Source of the DNA: Bin5 sp965261695
GTDB taxonomy: Bacteria; Chloroflexota; Anaerolineae; Caldilineales; Caldilineaceae
Length of the DNA stretch: 64,000 bases
Assembly: GCA_965261695.1 (NCBI GenBank)
Contig: OZ253474.1
Location: 4,216,001-4,280,000, forward strand
Direction of reading: 5' to 3'
The translations under genes and the position numbers were made by a program. The notes beneath the pieces were generated by a model. The model worked only from the letters and a program-made list of their open reading frames with translations, was not told where the DNA came from and searched no databases. Below, one piece after another: positions 1 through 8,943 of this stretch (the first letter of the stretch is position 1; each line of letters opens with the position of its first letter).

Positions 1-51
1 ACCTATTCGCCGGACAGCCAGCCTCACAGCGCGAGCGCAACCGCCCCGCCA

Positions 52-1038
52 TCAATCAAGGTCGATGCGGTACAACGGCTCCAATCCATCCGCAACGCGG
101 TCTACATTGTCCGACGCGCACTGCGCCCGCTTGCGCGAAGTGCCGTCCGTCACACCCGCCGTATGCGGCGTCGCGATCACATTCGGCAGGCTGAAAAATG
201 GCGAACTGAGATCCGGCGGCTCCTGGCTGTACGCGTCGATGCCCGCCCCGCCCAGCTCGCCGTCCAGCAGCGCCTGCGTCAGCGCATCCTCGTCGATCAG
301 CGCCCCGCGCGCCACGTTGATAATATGGGCGGTCGGCTTCATCAGGCTCAACATACGCGCGTCGATAATATGGTGCGTCTCGCTGTTCAGATGCAGGTGC
401 AGCGACACTATATCCGACTCGGACACCACTTTTTCCAATTCGTCCGGCGTCCCCACAAACGAAAGCCCGAACTCCTCCCGCTCCGCCGCGCTGACCTCGC
501 GTATGTCGATGGCCGCGATCTCCATGCCGAACGGTCGCGCCCGCCGCGCCAGCTCAATCGCGCTCGCGCCAAAACCGATAAGGCCCAGCTTCACGCCTTC
601 CAGCTCAAGCCCCATCGGCTCATAGAGTTCACCCGAGTCAAGAGTTGCCCGCGCCACCGGATACTGGCGCGTCAGCATAAGAATAAACATCATCGCCGTC
701 TCGGCCAACGCCACCGCGCTGAATTGGCCCGGGCAGTTCGCCACCGGAATCCCTTTGGTCTTCCAATACGCCAGGTCGAAGTGGTCGAAGCCGGTCCCCA
801 GGTTCTGCCACAGCCGGGCGTCCGTGGCCGCGTCGACCATCTCGCGCGTGCCGGCGGAACCGCCGTGATCGATAACCGCGTCTATGCCTTTGAATTGGGG
901 CGCCAACGGCTGATCGTAGTCAAGGACATGGACATTGTGGCGTTGGCTGACAATCCTCACCACATCTTCACCCCATGGTTTGAACATGGAGACTTTGACG
1001 GGGTGGGGCAGAAAGAGGACATTCAGTCGGTCGGTCAT
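52..1038 (-). CDS. D-2-hydroxyacid dehydrogenase family protein (328 aa)
   Basis: NAD(P)-dependent D-isomer-specific 2-hydroxyacid dehydrogenase, expected to interconvert a 2-hydroxy acid and a 2-keto acid in the cytosol. The sequence shows a Rossmann segment with GLIGFGASAIELA and the family's catalytic trio: Arg in VARGALID, Glu in GIDAYSQEPP and His in ATPHTAG. The frame stays open for 178 codons upstream, but the start MTDRLNVLF at 1038 follows a good AAAAGG ribosome site and matches where homology should begin. It is the last gene of the leftward catabolic run behind two SDR genes. The substrate cannot be told from sequence. The last Gly of the usual GxGxxG motif is Ala, which the family tolerates. 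Confidence 0.87.
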   Translation of the reverse strand: MTDRLNVLFLPHPVKVSMFKPWGEDVVRIVSQRHNVHVLDYDQPLAPQFKGIDAVIDHGGSAGTREMVDAATDARLWQNLGTGFDHFDLAYWKTKGIPVANCPGQFSAVALAETAMMFILMLTRQYPVARATLDSGELYEPMGLELEGVKLGLIGFGASAIELARRARPFGMEIAAIDIREVSAAEREEFGLSFVGTPDELEKVVSESDIVSLHLHLNSETHHIIDARMLSLMKPTAHIINVARGALIDEDALTQALLDGELGGAGIDAYSQEPPDLSSPFFSLPNVIATPHTAGVTDGTSRKRAQCASDNVDRVADGLEPLYRIDLD

Positions 1039-1142
1039 GGCGTTACCTTTTCTTGTGTTTGACTGGATGAGTTTCCAAGTGGAACGGTCGCCTTCTATCG
1101 CGCGACCCGATCGAAGCCTTGATCGGCTCCTGATATCCTGGC

Positions 1143-1892
1143 TTAAATGGTCGTAAAGCCCCCGTCCGCCACCAGCGCCGAACCGGTTACAAACGATGCT
1201 TCGTCGCTGGCCAGAAAGAGTAGCGCCTGCGCCACCTCCATCGGCTCGGCAAAGCGTTTCAACAGATTGGCTTTTCGATATGGCGCCAGCTTCTCCTCCG
1301 GTATCGTCAGCATCATCGGCGTGTTCATCGAGCCGGGGCACACGGCATTCACGCGGATATTGTCGCCCGCATGGTCGACCGCCATCGAGCGCACAAGCCC
1401 GATCACCCCGTGCTTGCTCGCATTGTACGACGCCTGCAACCCGTTGCCCACCAGACCCGAGAGGGATGAGATGCAGATGATGTTGCCGCCGCCCTGTTGG
1501 CGCATCTGGGCGACCGCGTACTTTGAGCACAGGAACATACTTTTCAGGTTGGTATCGACGACGAAATCCCACTCCTCTTCGCTGGTGTCGACCACATCCT
1601 TGTTGACCTGCACGCCCACGTTGTTGACCAGAATATCCAGCCGCCCAAATGTTTCCACGGTCGTGCCGATGAGGCGCTCGGCATCCTGCGCTTGGCGCAC
1701 ATCCATCTCGACCTGGACCGCCTCACCGCCCTGCGCCCGGAGACGGTCGACCGTCTCCTGGCCTTCGCTCGCGTTGATGTCCGCGACCACGATCTGCGCG
1801 CCCTCAGACGCGAAGAGCAGGGCAGTCGCCTGCCCCAGGCCCATGCCCGCGCCCGTGATGGCCGCTACTTTTCCCTTTAGACGATCCGGCAT
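1143..1892 (-). CDS. SDR family oxidoreductase (249 aa)
   Basis: Classical short-chain dehydrogenase/reductase, NAD(P)H-dependent, probably acting on a polyol, sugar or keto-acid intermediate. Visible motifs are the cofactor loop TGAGMGLGQ near the N-terminus, NNVG (NNAG class), the catalytic Ser in ISSLSG, YNASK (the YxxxK pair) and the PG segment VCPGSMNTPM. The length is typical of classical SDRs. It starts 16 bp downstream of the next SDR (1909-2706), so the two are almost certainly co-transcribed. The specific substrate is unknown. Confidence 0.9.
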   Translation of the reverse strand: MPDRLKGKVAAITGAGMGLGQATALLFASEGAQIVVADINASEGQETVDRLRAQGGEAVQVEMDVRQAQDAERLIGTTVETFGRLDILVNNVGVQVNKDVVDTSEEEWDFVVDTNLKSMFLCSKYAVAQMRQQGGGNIICISSLSGLVGNGLQASYNASKHGVIGLVRSMAVDHAGDNIRVNAVCPGSMNTPMMLTIPEEKLAPYRKANLLKRFAEPMEVAQALLFLASDEASFVTGSALVADGGFTTI

Positions 1893-1908
1893 TTTGGTTG
1901 CGCCTTGC

Positions 1909-2706
1909 TCAATATGGCAGGAGACCGCCGCTGACGTTGTACGTCTGGCCGGTCATATAGCTAGCGTCGTCGGAGGCCAGGAAGGCGACCATGTTGGCGA
2001 CATCTTCAGGCTGCTGGATGCGTCCCAGAGGGACACCGGCGACAGCCTGCGCTTTGACCGTTCCGACCGGCACGCCTTGCAGCGCGGCGGTCTCGCGGTC
2101 GATCAGGTCCCACATCGGCGTGTCGACGATGCCAGCGCAGACACAGTTGACGAGAATGCCGTGCTCGGCAAGCTCCAGCCCCATCTGTTTGGTGACCGCG
2201 ACCACGGCATGTTTGCTGGCCGCGTAGGCCCCAAGAGGCACGCCTTTGCCCGGCGCGATCTTGCCCGCCCCTGACGCGTTGTTGATGATACGCCCTCCGC
2301 CGCCCTGCTCGATCATCTGGCGCGCCGCCGCCTGCGAGCAGAGGAGCACTCCTTTGGCGTTCACGTTCATCATCGCGTCCCACGTCTGTTCGTCGGTTTC
2401 CAGCAGAGGCGCGACCGCGCCGATGCCGGCGTTGTTGACGAGAATGCGCAGGTTCCCAAGCCGCTCAGTGGCCTGGCGCACCATGCGCTCGGTCCCTTCC
2501 TTGCTGGTTACATCCACCGTGAGCGCCAGCGCCTCGCCGCTATCTTCCTGGATTTCGGCAGCGACCTGCGCGGCCGTCTCGCCGTCCAGGTCGGCAACCG
2601 TCACGCGGCAGCCCTCGCGCGCCAGACGGCGGGCAATCGCCCGACCGATGCCCCGTCCCGCGCCGGTCACAATGGCAACCTGGCCTTCAAGATCATAGCG
2701 CGGCAT
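1909..2706 (-). CDS. SDR family oxidoreductase (265 aa)
   Basis: Second classical SDR of the run. It has TGAGRGIGRAIA for dinucleotide binding, NNAGIG, a Ser in NNASGAGK, YAASK as the YxxxK catalytic pair, and C-terminal YMTGQTYNVSGGLLPY, as in 3-oxoacyl-ACP-reductase-like or sugar-dehydrogenase SDRs. The start at 2706 has a strong GGGAGG ribosome site 6 bp upstream. It lies upstream of another SDR (1143-1892) and downstream of a VOC protein, consistent with a small-molecule degradation operon. The exact reaction is not inferable. Confidence 0.9.
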   Translation of the reverse strand: MPRYDLEGQVAIVTGAGRGIGRAIARRLAREGCRVTVADLDGETAAQVAAEIQEDSGEALALTVDVTSKEGTERMVRQATERLGNLRILVNNAGIGAVAPLLETDEQTWDAMMNVNAKGVLLCSQAAARQMIEQGGGGRIINNASGAGKIAPGKGVPLGAYAASKHAVVAVTKQMGLELAEHGILVNCVCAGIVDTPMWDLIDRETAALQGVPVGTVKAQAVAGVPLGRIQQPEDVANMVAFLASDDASYMTGQTYNVSGGLLPY

Positions 2707-2745
2707 TGTCTGCCTCCCCCCGGATTCCTGCGGACTTTGAACGCC

Positions 2746-3219
2746 TCAATGCTCGCCATCCTTCGTCTCGTAGGGCACCTGCATCAGCTCCAGAATGTAG
2801 CCGTCCGGGTCTTCGAAGAAGACGACATGGACGATCGCCCAGCCCAAATCAAAGCTGACCGGGTCCGACACGAAATCGACGCCTTCCGCTTGCAGTTCCT
2901 GGAAAGCCTGCGCCATGTCGGGCACGCCGAAGCAGATATGCGAATGGCCCACGTCCCCCAGTTTCCCGTCCGAGACTTTGCCCTGGGGCTGCACATACGC
3001 CTGCAGGTCGAGCAGCATCCCCGGCGTCTCCGGCGCTTGCAGGCGCACAACCTCCATGACCACGTCGTCTTTGCCCGCCATTCTCGAGATCGTCTCACCT
3101 TCTAGCCGGTGGCGCTCGATCTCCTCCATCCCCAGCAGATCGCGGTAGAACGCCAGCGAGCGCTCCATGTCGCTAACCGTTACCGAAATATGATCCATCA
3201 CATTTACGGAACTGATCAC
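2746..3219 (-). CDS. VOC (glyoxalase/dioxygenase-fold) protein (157 aa)
   Basis: Vicinal-oxygen-chelate superfamily protein of two beta-alpha-beta-beta-beta modules. Likely metal ligands are His in MDHISVTVSD, His in HSHICFGVPD and the C-terminal Glu in GYILELMQVP. The start is read as GTG at 3219 because an AAGGAAGGGAG ribosome site lies 7 bp upstream; an internal ATG at 3198 is the alternative. Its neighbours are a PhyH dioxygenase upstream and SDRs downstream. VOC proteins include glyoxalase I, extradiol dioxygenases, epimerases and resistance proteins, and nothing here chooses among them. Confidence 0.85.
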   Translation of the reverse strand: MISSVNVMDHISVTVSDMERSLAFYRDLLGMEEIERHRLEGETISRMAGKDDVVMEVVRLQAPETPGMLLDLQAYVQPQGKVSDGKLGDVGHSHICFGVPDMAQAFQELQAEGVDFVSDPVSFDLGWAIVHVVFFEDPDGYILELMQVPYETKDGEH

Positions 3220-3234
3220 GGTTCACTCCCTTCC

Positions 3235-4014
3235 TTAGAATTCTGTTTCGAGCACGTCCAGTTCGGCCAGCCGTCGAATCCAGCGTTGGTGGCGCCTGTC
3301 GTCAATCGAACGCCAATGGCGGCCGTACATCTTGCGGCCGGCCTGCGCGAAGGCTTTGTGATTTCCCCGCATCTGTTCCTGGATGGCTGCCGTGGCCTCC
3401 GGCGTATCCGGGTCCTCGTAGTAGACCACGACTCCCTGGCGGCGTTGGTTGCCGCCGCCGAAGGCCGCGTGCCAGAGCGCAACGTTGAATGCCAGCACGT
3501 CGCCCGGCTGCGATTCGAACGTGTACGCAGGCACGTCCGCCTGGGCCAGATCGTAAGTGGCTTCAGGCTCGCGGCTGATCTGGCTGTGGAAGGGGTCGAG
3601 ATGAGAGCCGGGGATGACGCGCAATGCGCCGTTGCTGCCGTTCAGCGGATCGGGATAGATGCAGAATTTGACCGCTGCGTAGTTCAACGACCTGGTATCA
3701 GGGTGCCAGAGCGTGTCGTCGACATGGTAGTTGCCGTCAACCGCAATCGCGATCACGTCCTTGCCGAGAAGCTGCTCGGCCACGTCGGCGAAGCGGTGAT
3801 CGTCGGCCAGGCCGGCGACGAAAGGGGACTGTTCCTCCATCAGCGACCCGTAGTGGCGGCTCTTGCCGTCGTGCTTGCCGTTTTCAAGCCAGGAGTCCAG
3901 ACCCGCATTGAAATCGCGGCTGTATTGCGCCATCTCCTGCGCTGTCAGGAGTTGGCGGAAGACGAGGAAACCGAAATCGCGGAACAAGTTGAGCTGCTGT
4001 TGTGACAGTTTCAT
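3235..4014 (-). CDS. Phytanoyl-CoA dioxygenase (PhyH) family protein (259 aa)
   Basis: Fe(II)/2-oxoglutarate-dependent oxygenase of the PhyH family. The iron-binding HxD is in LWHPDTR, the distal His in ALWHAAFGGG and the 2-oxoglutarate Arg in NQRRQG. An N-terminal helix typical of the family (LFRDFGFLVFRQLL) is present. It is separated from the downstream VOC gene by only 15 bp. In bacteria such proteins hydroxylate diverse small molecules, and the gene's presence in a sugar/keto-acid operon does not point to phytanic acid. It is one of three PhyH-type genes in this window; the three differ substantially in sequence. Confidence 0.87.
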   Translation of the reverse strand: MKLSQQQLNLFRDFGFLVFRQLLTAQEMAQYSRDFNAGLDSWLENGKHDGKSRHYGSLMEEQSPFVAGLADDHRFADVAEQLLGKDVIAIAVDGNYHVDDTLWHPDTRSLNYAAVKFCIYPDPLNGSNGALRVIPGSHLDPFHSQISREPEATYDLAQADVPAYTFESQPGDVLAFNVALWHAAFGGGNQRRQGVVVYYEDPDTPEATAAIQEQMRGNHKAFAQAGRKMYGRHWRSIDDRRHQRWIRRLAELDVLETEF

Positions 4015-4381
4015 GTCGAGTCTTTCGTGGATGTAGTGGTAAGAAGTGCCCCCGCCAGGGTGGGCGGCAGTTCAGCCCTCGGGGTCGCACGCCTGTTGGT
4101 GGCCTACTGTGCGCGCCGCCCGACGAAAGCAAGACCGCCTGTCAATCCAGGCCGAGCGTAGCAACACGCTCGAGTATAGCACCCCCCTTCGCGGCCCGTC
4201 AACCAGCAGTGGCGCGCAGACGCGGGCGCCCGGTCAACGATGCCGCGACGATGCGGTGTCCGCAGCGGCATTCGCAAAACTCCCCGCCGGACACGCACCG
4301 GGGTCGCCTTCGGGACACATATGGAGTCCCTCTTTACCCCCAGTCTTCACGCCCTACGCAAAACGCAGTACGCAATGCAGC
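4015..4381. other. 367-bp intergenic stretch without a recognised gene
   Basis: This stretch lies between a leftward VOC gene and a leftward PhyH gene. No convincing coding potential was seen. Its left end (about 4345-4380) carries short, imperfect ACGCAATACGC-like tracts that recur at about 33550-33590 and 50725-50755, apparently dispersed low-complexity sequence. It must hold the promoter of the downstream PhyH gene only if that gene is not read through from upstream; no clear -35/-10 pair was found. Confidence 0.5.
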
Positions 4382-4831
4382 TCAGTGCTCGTACTCCTCC
4401 ATCAGCTCGACCAGATTGCCGTCCGGATCGTAGCAGAAGCAGACACTGACGGAGCCTTCGGTTAGTTCGAAGTTGACCGGACCGGAGATGAATTCGACGC
4501 CGTCTGCGCGTAACGCGTCGACGGTGGCCTGCAGGTCTTCCACGGTCAGAGCGAAGTGGCAGGAGCCTATCGAGCCCATCGGCGTTACGTGCTTGTTTCC
4601 CGGCGGCTCGAAAAACTCGAGCAAGTCGAGCAGAATGTGCGGCGTATCCGGGGCGGCGAGGCGGGTTGACTGTGCCCTCGATCCCTGCATCCCCCCGGCC
4701 ATGTCGCACTTTTCCCCTTCCAGCTGGTGCTGCTCAACCTGCCTCAGGCCCAGTTTTCCGACATAGAATTCCAGGGCGCGCGCGGTGTCGCTGACCGTGA
4801 CGGCAAGGTGGTCCACTGCTTTGACCTTCAT
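4382..4831 (-). CDS. VOC family protein (149 aa)
   Basis: Glyoxalase-fold protein with two VOC modules. Putative metal ligands are His in VDHLAVTVSD, His in SCHFALTVED and Glu in GNLVELMEEY. The start ATG at 4831 follows AAGGAG; the frame is open for 42 more codons upstream but lacks homology there. It is 37 bp downstream of the ABC permease gene and in the same direction, so it is probably read as the distal gene of the sugar ABC operon. Function beyond the fold is unknown. Confidence 0.85.
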   Translation of the reverse strand: MKVKAVDHLAVTVSDTARALEFYVGKLGLRQVEQHQLEGEKCDMAGGMQGSRAQSTRLAAPDTPHILLDLLEFFEPPGNKHVTPMGSIGSCHFALTVEDLQATVDALRADGVEFISGPVNFELTEGSVSVCFCYDPDGNLVELMEEYEH

Positions 4832-4868
4832 TGCTGCACTCTCCTTATTGCGAAAAGATGATGGGTGA

Positions 4869-5948
4869 TCAGGGATGGCTTTCGGCGGTTCTGCCAGGTT
4901 CGCCCCGGTCGCGTTCCTGCATCGCGAGCTGCGTGCGGCGGCGCTGGCGCTGCTCATGCGTGACCTGGTCCAGGCCGACGGCCACGATGAGAGCGGCGCC
5001 TTTGACGACCTCGGTCCAGAAGGGGTTGACGCCCAGCGAAACGAGTCCGCTGTTGATCACGCCGAGCAGCGCGACGGCCAGCATGACGCCAAGAATGTTC
5101 CCTTCGCCGCCGGTAAACCTCACCCCGCCCAGGATGACGGCGGTGATCACGTCGAACTCAAAGCCTACACCAAAGCTCGGTGAAGCCGTCCCATAGCGGC
5201 TGGCAGCCAATATCGCCGACAGGCCGACGATCAGGCCGTTCACGGCAAACGCGCCCAGCACCAGGCTCCGCACCCTGATGCCGGCCGCCTCGCTGGCCTC
5301 TCGATTGCCCCCGATGGCGTAAAAGTAGCGCCCAAGTGTCGTCTTCGACAGGACAAAATGGATGACGAGCGCCAGGCCAAACAGCAGCCAGACCGGCATC
5401 GGAACGTCTAATGGCCGCGCCTGCCCCATCAGCGTGAACGGCTCTGGCACGCCGCGCACGGCCGCGCCATTCGTAATCAACAAGAGCACGCCGCGTAACG
5501 CGGTCAGACTGCCCAAGGTGATAATGATCGGCGACAATTTGACGCGCCAGACCATCGCCCCGTTCAACCAGCCCACTGCGCCGGCAAATAGAATGCCCGC
5601 CACAAGCGCCAGCGGCGCCGGCACAACCTTTGCCAGCATCGCTGCAACCACCGCAGTCAGCCCGTACATCGCGCCGATCGACAGGTCGACGTTGCCGCTG
5701 ATAATCAACATCGCGGTGCCGAGCGCGAGGATGCCGATGAACGACATCTGCAGCGCCACGACCACAAAGTTGGCAAAGCTGAAATATCTGGGGCTGAAAA
5801 TCGCGAGAATGAGCAACGCCAGCAGCAGCGCCAGCGCCAGCCCAATGTTGCGGCCGCTGCCTTGAAACAGGCCGCCCAGACGCGTCCTGGAGGTGGTTTC
5901 GGCATCTGTCGCCGGATTCACCTCTGAAACGACAGGCCCATCATGCAT
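4869..5948 (-). CDS. Sugar-type ABC transporter permease, RbsC/BPD_transp_2 family (359 aa)
   Basis: Inner-membrane permease of a carbohydrate-uptake (CUT2-like) ABC importer. It has about eight to ten hydrophobic helices, a GTAMLIISGNVDLSIGA-like conserved stretch (ISGxxDLS is characteristic of RbsC/XylH) and the EAA-like ANREASEAAGI-type loop (here GGNREASEAAGIRVR). The start at 5948 overlaps the ATPase gene by 31 bp, implying translational coupling. The hydrophilic C-terminus is rich in Arg and Gln. The substrate is likely a monosaccharide or polyol by family. Confidence 0.9.
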   Translation of the reverse strand: MHDGPVVSEVNPATDAETTSRTRLGGLFQGSGRNIGLALALLLALLILAIFSPRYFSFANFVVVALQMSFIGILALGTAMLIISGNVDLSIGAMYGLTAVVAAMLAKVVPAPLALVAGILFAGAVGWLNGAMVWRVKLSPIIITLGSLTALRGVLLLITNGAAVRGVPEPFTLMGQARPLDVPMPVWLLFGLALVIHFVLSKTTLGRYFYAIGGNREASEAAGIRVRSLVLGAFAVNGLIVGLSAILAASRYGTASPSFGVGFEFDVITAVILGGVRFTGGEGNILGVMLAVALLGVINSGLVSLGVNPFWTEVVKGAALIVAVGLDQVTHEQRQRRRTQLAMQERDRGEPGRTAESHP

Positions 5949-6676
5949 GCGACGATTTCCTCGCGATCTGTGTCGGCCAGGGGTTGGTCGAGCGTAACCT
6001 GACCCAACCTCAGGGCAACGACGCGGTCGGCTACGGCGAAAACATCGTCCAGGTTGTGGCTGATGATGATGACGGCAACGCCTTGCGCGGCTACTCGCTG
6101 GATCAGTTCGAGCGTGGCCTTGGTCTGGCGCACGCCGAGCGCGGCGGTCGGCTCGTCAAACATGATCAGCCGGTTGGCCTTGACCAGGGCGCGGGCTATG
6201 GCCACCGCCTGACGCTGGCCGCCCGACAGACTGCGCACCGGAATGGCGTAATCTTCCAGGTAGGCTCCCACCTCGCCGATTCGCCGCTGCGCCTCGGCCA
6301 GCGCCTGCCTTTCATCGATCACACGCAAAGGTCCGATGTGGAAGTGCAGCGGTTCCTGCCCCAGCATGACATTGGCGGCTGCGCCCAGGTTGTCCGCCAG
6401 CGAGAGATGTTGGTAAACCGTCTCGATCCCCAACGCGCGCGCCCGCCCCGGATTGAGGCTTTCGACCTTCGACCCCTCGATCCAGATCTCGCCCTCGTCC
6501 GCTGGATAGATGCCGCTTAGAATCTTTACGAACGTGCTCTTGCCGGCCCCGTTGTCGCCCACCAAAGCCACGATTTCACCGCGATGCAGGTCCAGCGAGA
6601 ATTTATTCAGCGCCAGCACGCCGCCAAAATACTTGGTAATCCCGACACTGTGGACAAGCGCTCCGTTTTCGGCCAT
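5918..6676 (-). CDS. Sugar-type ABC transporter ATP-binding protein, single nucleotide-binding domain (252 aa)
   Basis: ATPase of the same importer. The Walker A is GDNGAGKST, the ABC signature LSGGQRQAVAIARAL, the Walker B LIMFDEPTAALG and the switch His is in IIISHNLDD. The family's RbsA/XylG members usually have two fused ATPase domains of about 500 aa; this one has one, as in FrcA-like systems, so a homodimer is expected. ATG at 6676 with GGGAGC upstream is preferred over an ATG five codons earlier. Its 3' end overlaps the permease gene. Confidence 0.92.
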   Translation of the reverse strand: MAENGALVHSVGITKYFGGVLALNKFSLDLHRGEIVALVGDNGAGKSTFVKILSGIYPADEGEIWIEGSKVESLNPGRARALGIETVYQHLSLADNLGAAANVMLGQEPLHFHIGPLRVIDERQALAEAQRRIGEVGAYLEDYAIPVRSLSGGQRQAVAIARALVKANRLIMFDEPTAALGVRQTKATLELIQRVAAQGVAVIIISHNLDDVFAVADRVVALRLGQVTLDQPLADTDREEIVACMMGLSFQR

Positions 6677-6876
6677 CGTCCGCTCCCGCACTCCAACACC
6701 ACCCCGGCCTTTGACGCTCCCTTTGGAGTCCGGGGGCTTTCCCTTTCAATCGCGACGGCACGGCAGCCCTGCGCGGCCATAAGGCAGGGCTGCCGTTGCC
6801 AAATCTTGATTTCCCCCCTTCAGCATCCTTTGACAACAGGATGGCGGAGGACTCGACGTCTCGCTGGCCCTCCGAC

Positions 6877-8010
6877 CTACTGCGTCGGCGTTGTCAGCGG
6901 TTCGTCGCTGTACTTCATCACCTCAGGGTCGTCGTAGAGATGCTGAAAATCGGGATCCTGCGGCCCGGCGACAATCTTCTGTACCTCTTCCAGGTTTTCA
7001 GCCGTCACCAACAAACCCCTCTGCACGCGCGTCGGTGGCACCTCCTCGCCGCGCAGGCAGCGTTGCATATCGCGCATCCATTGCGTCGAGCTGTACGGGA
7101 ACAGATACGACCATGTCGCCTGGTAGATGCCGCCTTTCGCGATCTCGTCAAGCACCAGGTTGGTGCCGTCGGCGCTGCCGACAAAGAACGCATTCGGATC
7201 GTCTTTACCCGCTTCCCGGGCCGCCGTGTAAGCGCCAAATCCGGGATCATCCCCAAACCCAAGCAAGACTTTGATGTCGGGGTGTGCCTGCAACAAGTTG
7301 GCCGCGCCGGCCGAACCCAACTCAATCGTGTTGGCCTCCACCTGCCCGACGATGACCGCGTTTTCCGCATTTTCTGATACGCCGTCTATCAGACCCTGCG
7401 TGCGTTCCGCAAGCAACGGGTCGGCGCGATTGCCCAGAATCCCGACCTGAACTTCGTCGGCGTCTCCATAGTTCCTGGCAATCCACTCGGCGGCGAATTT
7501 TCCAACCTGATAGCCGCTGAAATGCTGGTCCAACACCACGTTCTGCGTGGCGCCCGTGATCGGCGATGCGCTGTGGTTGAACATGCAGATCCCCTGTTCA
7601 AGCGCCCGCGCCACCAGATCATCCATGCCTTCCGGCGTAAGCACCAGGAAGAAGATGCCATCGTAACCCTGCGCCATGAAGGCCTCGATGTCGCCGAACT
7701 GCTTGACTGCATCGGCATTGGCATCCACGATTACCAGGTCGATGTCGTTTTCCGGCTTTTCGGCCTCGCGTTGCATGTCGGCGTAAAACTCGACCAGGAT
7801 CTCGACCTGGATTGGGCTGGAAACACCAACCAATTTGTCCGAAAGCGTCGGCATTCCCATCTCTTCGGCAGCAGGCTCAGGCGGCGGCTCGGGGATACAG
7901 CCTGCCAGCGCCAGCGCCAGAATCAAGAGCAAGGCCCAAAAGGCCCGCCCCGGCAATGCTCTGCAAGAGCGCGGGTTCGCGTCGATCCGCAACGAGTGGT
8001 CGTGTCGCAT
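6877..8010 (-). CDS. Sugar-type ABC transporter substrate-binding lipoprotein (377 aa)
   Basis: Periplasmic-binding-protein-like (peripla_BP_4/RbsB class) lipoprotein. A type II signal peptide ends in the lipobox LALAGC with Cys38 as the acylated residue, followed by a Pro/Glu-rich linker. The mature domain shows the RbsB-like pattern QGYDGIFFLVLTPEGMDDLV and a hinge region near GFGDDPGFGAY. The ribosome site AAAGGAGAGG precedes ATG at 8010. It is first in the importer order binding protein, ATPase, permease; about 200 bp separate it from the ATPase gene, a common place for differential expression. Confidence 0.9.
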   Translation of the reverse strand: MRHDHSLRIDANPRSCRALPGRAFWALLLILALALAGCIPEPPPEPAAEEMGMPTLSDKLVGVSSPIQVEILVEFYADMQREAEKPENDIDLVIVDANADAVKQFGDIEAFMAQGYDGIFFLVLTPEGMDDLVARALEQGICMFNHSASPITGATQNVVLDQHFSGYQVGKFAAEWIARNYGDADEVQVGILGNRADPLLAERTQGLIDGVSENAENAVIVGQVEANTIELGSAGAANLLQAHPDIKVLLGFGDDPGFGAYTAAREAGKDDPNAFFVGSADGTNLVLDEIAKGGIYQATWSYLFPYSSTQWMRDMQRCLRGEEVPPTRVQRGLLVTAENLEEVQKIVAGPQDPDFQHLYDDPEVMKYSDEPLTTPTQ

Positions 8011-8083
8011 GATCCTCTCCTTTGGAATTTCAAAGTGCGATTCACTCTGGCCGAATATTCAGTCTCCTCCATTCGCCTGTAAG

Positions 8084-8902
8084 TTAGCCAGGGTTGCCCC
8101 CGGTTCTGCGCAGATACCTGGCCGCGCCTTCCTTCAGCTGCCGCCCGGAAGGCTGGATCGCGGTGGCCCCGCCGTCAACCATCAGCACCGCAGCCGTGAT
8201 ATAGGACGCCTCGTCGCTGGCCAGAAACAGGATCGCATTGGCCACCTCCTCCGGCTCGGCGAAGCGGGCGAACATCGTCATCGCGGCATAGGGCGCGACA
8301 TTGACCGCCGGCGTGCGCGCCATCATCGGCGTGTTCATCCCCGTGGGGCAGACGACGTTGGCGCGAATGCCGTCTTCTCCGCAGTCCTGCGCCAGGCAAC
8401 GGGCCAGCCCGATGAGGCCGTGCTTGGACGTGTTGTAGTCCGCCTGAAATTCGTTCGCCACCACGCCCGACATCGAGGACACGAATACGACGCTGCCGCT
8501 GCCCTGGCGGCGCATTGGGGGGATCACATACTTCGAGCAGAGGAATGGGCCTTTGAGATTGATCCGCATCACCCGGTCCCACTCCGCTTCGTCGATTTCG
8601 GCGATGTGCTTGCCACTGCCGAAGGTGGCCGCGTTGTTCACAAGAATGTCGATACGTTCGTACTCGGCCAGCGTGGTCGCGGCCATGCGCTCGGCGTCGG
8701 CGGCATCGCTGACGTCACCGACAACCGCGATCGCTTCGCCGCCCCCTGAACGGATCGCATCAACCGTATCGCGGGCGGTTTCACGGTTCAGGTCGGCGAT
8801 AACGACCCTGGCCCCCTCGGCTGCAAAGCGGAGCGCCGTCGAACGCCCGAGACCCTGTCCGGCCCCCGTGACAATCGCGACCTTGCCATCCAGTCGTCCC
8901 AT
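8084..8902 (-). CDS. SDR family oxidoreductase (272 aa)
   Basis: Classical short-chain dehydrogenase: TGAGQGLGRST, NNAATFG, catalytic Ser in VSSMSG, YNTSK (YxxxK) and VCPTGMNTPM. It resembles the SDR at 1143-1892 closely in several blocks (for example the xNTPMM segment and FLASDEAS), so the two are probably paralogues of one subgroup. The start at 8902 has AGAAGGAG upstream. It lies directly upstream of the ABC binding-protein gene and suggests oxidation of the imported compound or of its product. Confidence 0.9.
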   Translation of the reverse strand: MGRLDGKVAIVTGAGQGLGRSTALRFAAEGARVVIADLNRETARDTVDAIRSGGGEAIAVVGDVSDAADAERMAATTLAEYERIDILVNNAATFGSGKHIAEIDEAEWDRVMRINLKGPFLCSKYVIPPMRRQGSGSVVFVSSMSGVVANEFQADYNTSKHGLIGLARCLAQDCGEDGIRANVVCPTGMNTPMMARTPAVNVAPYAAMTMFARFAEPEEVANAILFLASDEASYITAAVLMVDGGATAIQPSGRQLKEGAARYLRRTGGNPG

Positions 8903-8943
8903 CGGCCAACTCCTTCTGATTTGAAGCAGCTACACGGTCGCCG

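Noticed and set aside
1039..1572. 178-codon N-terminal extension of the hydroxyacid dehydrogenase
   Set aside because: It overlaps an SDR gene in the same direction and does not resemble the family; a good start and ribosome site exist at 1038.
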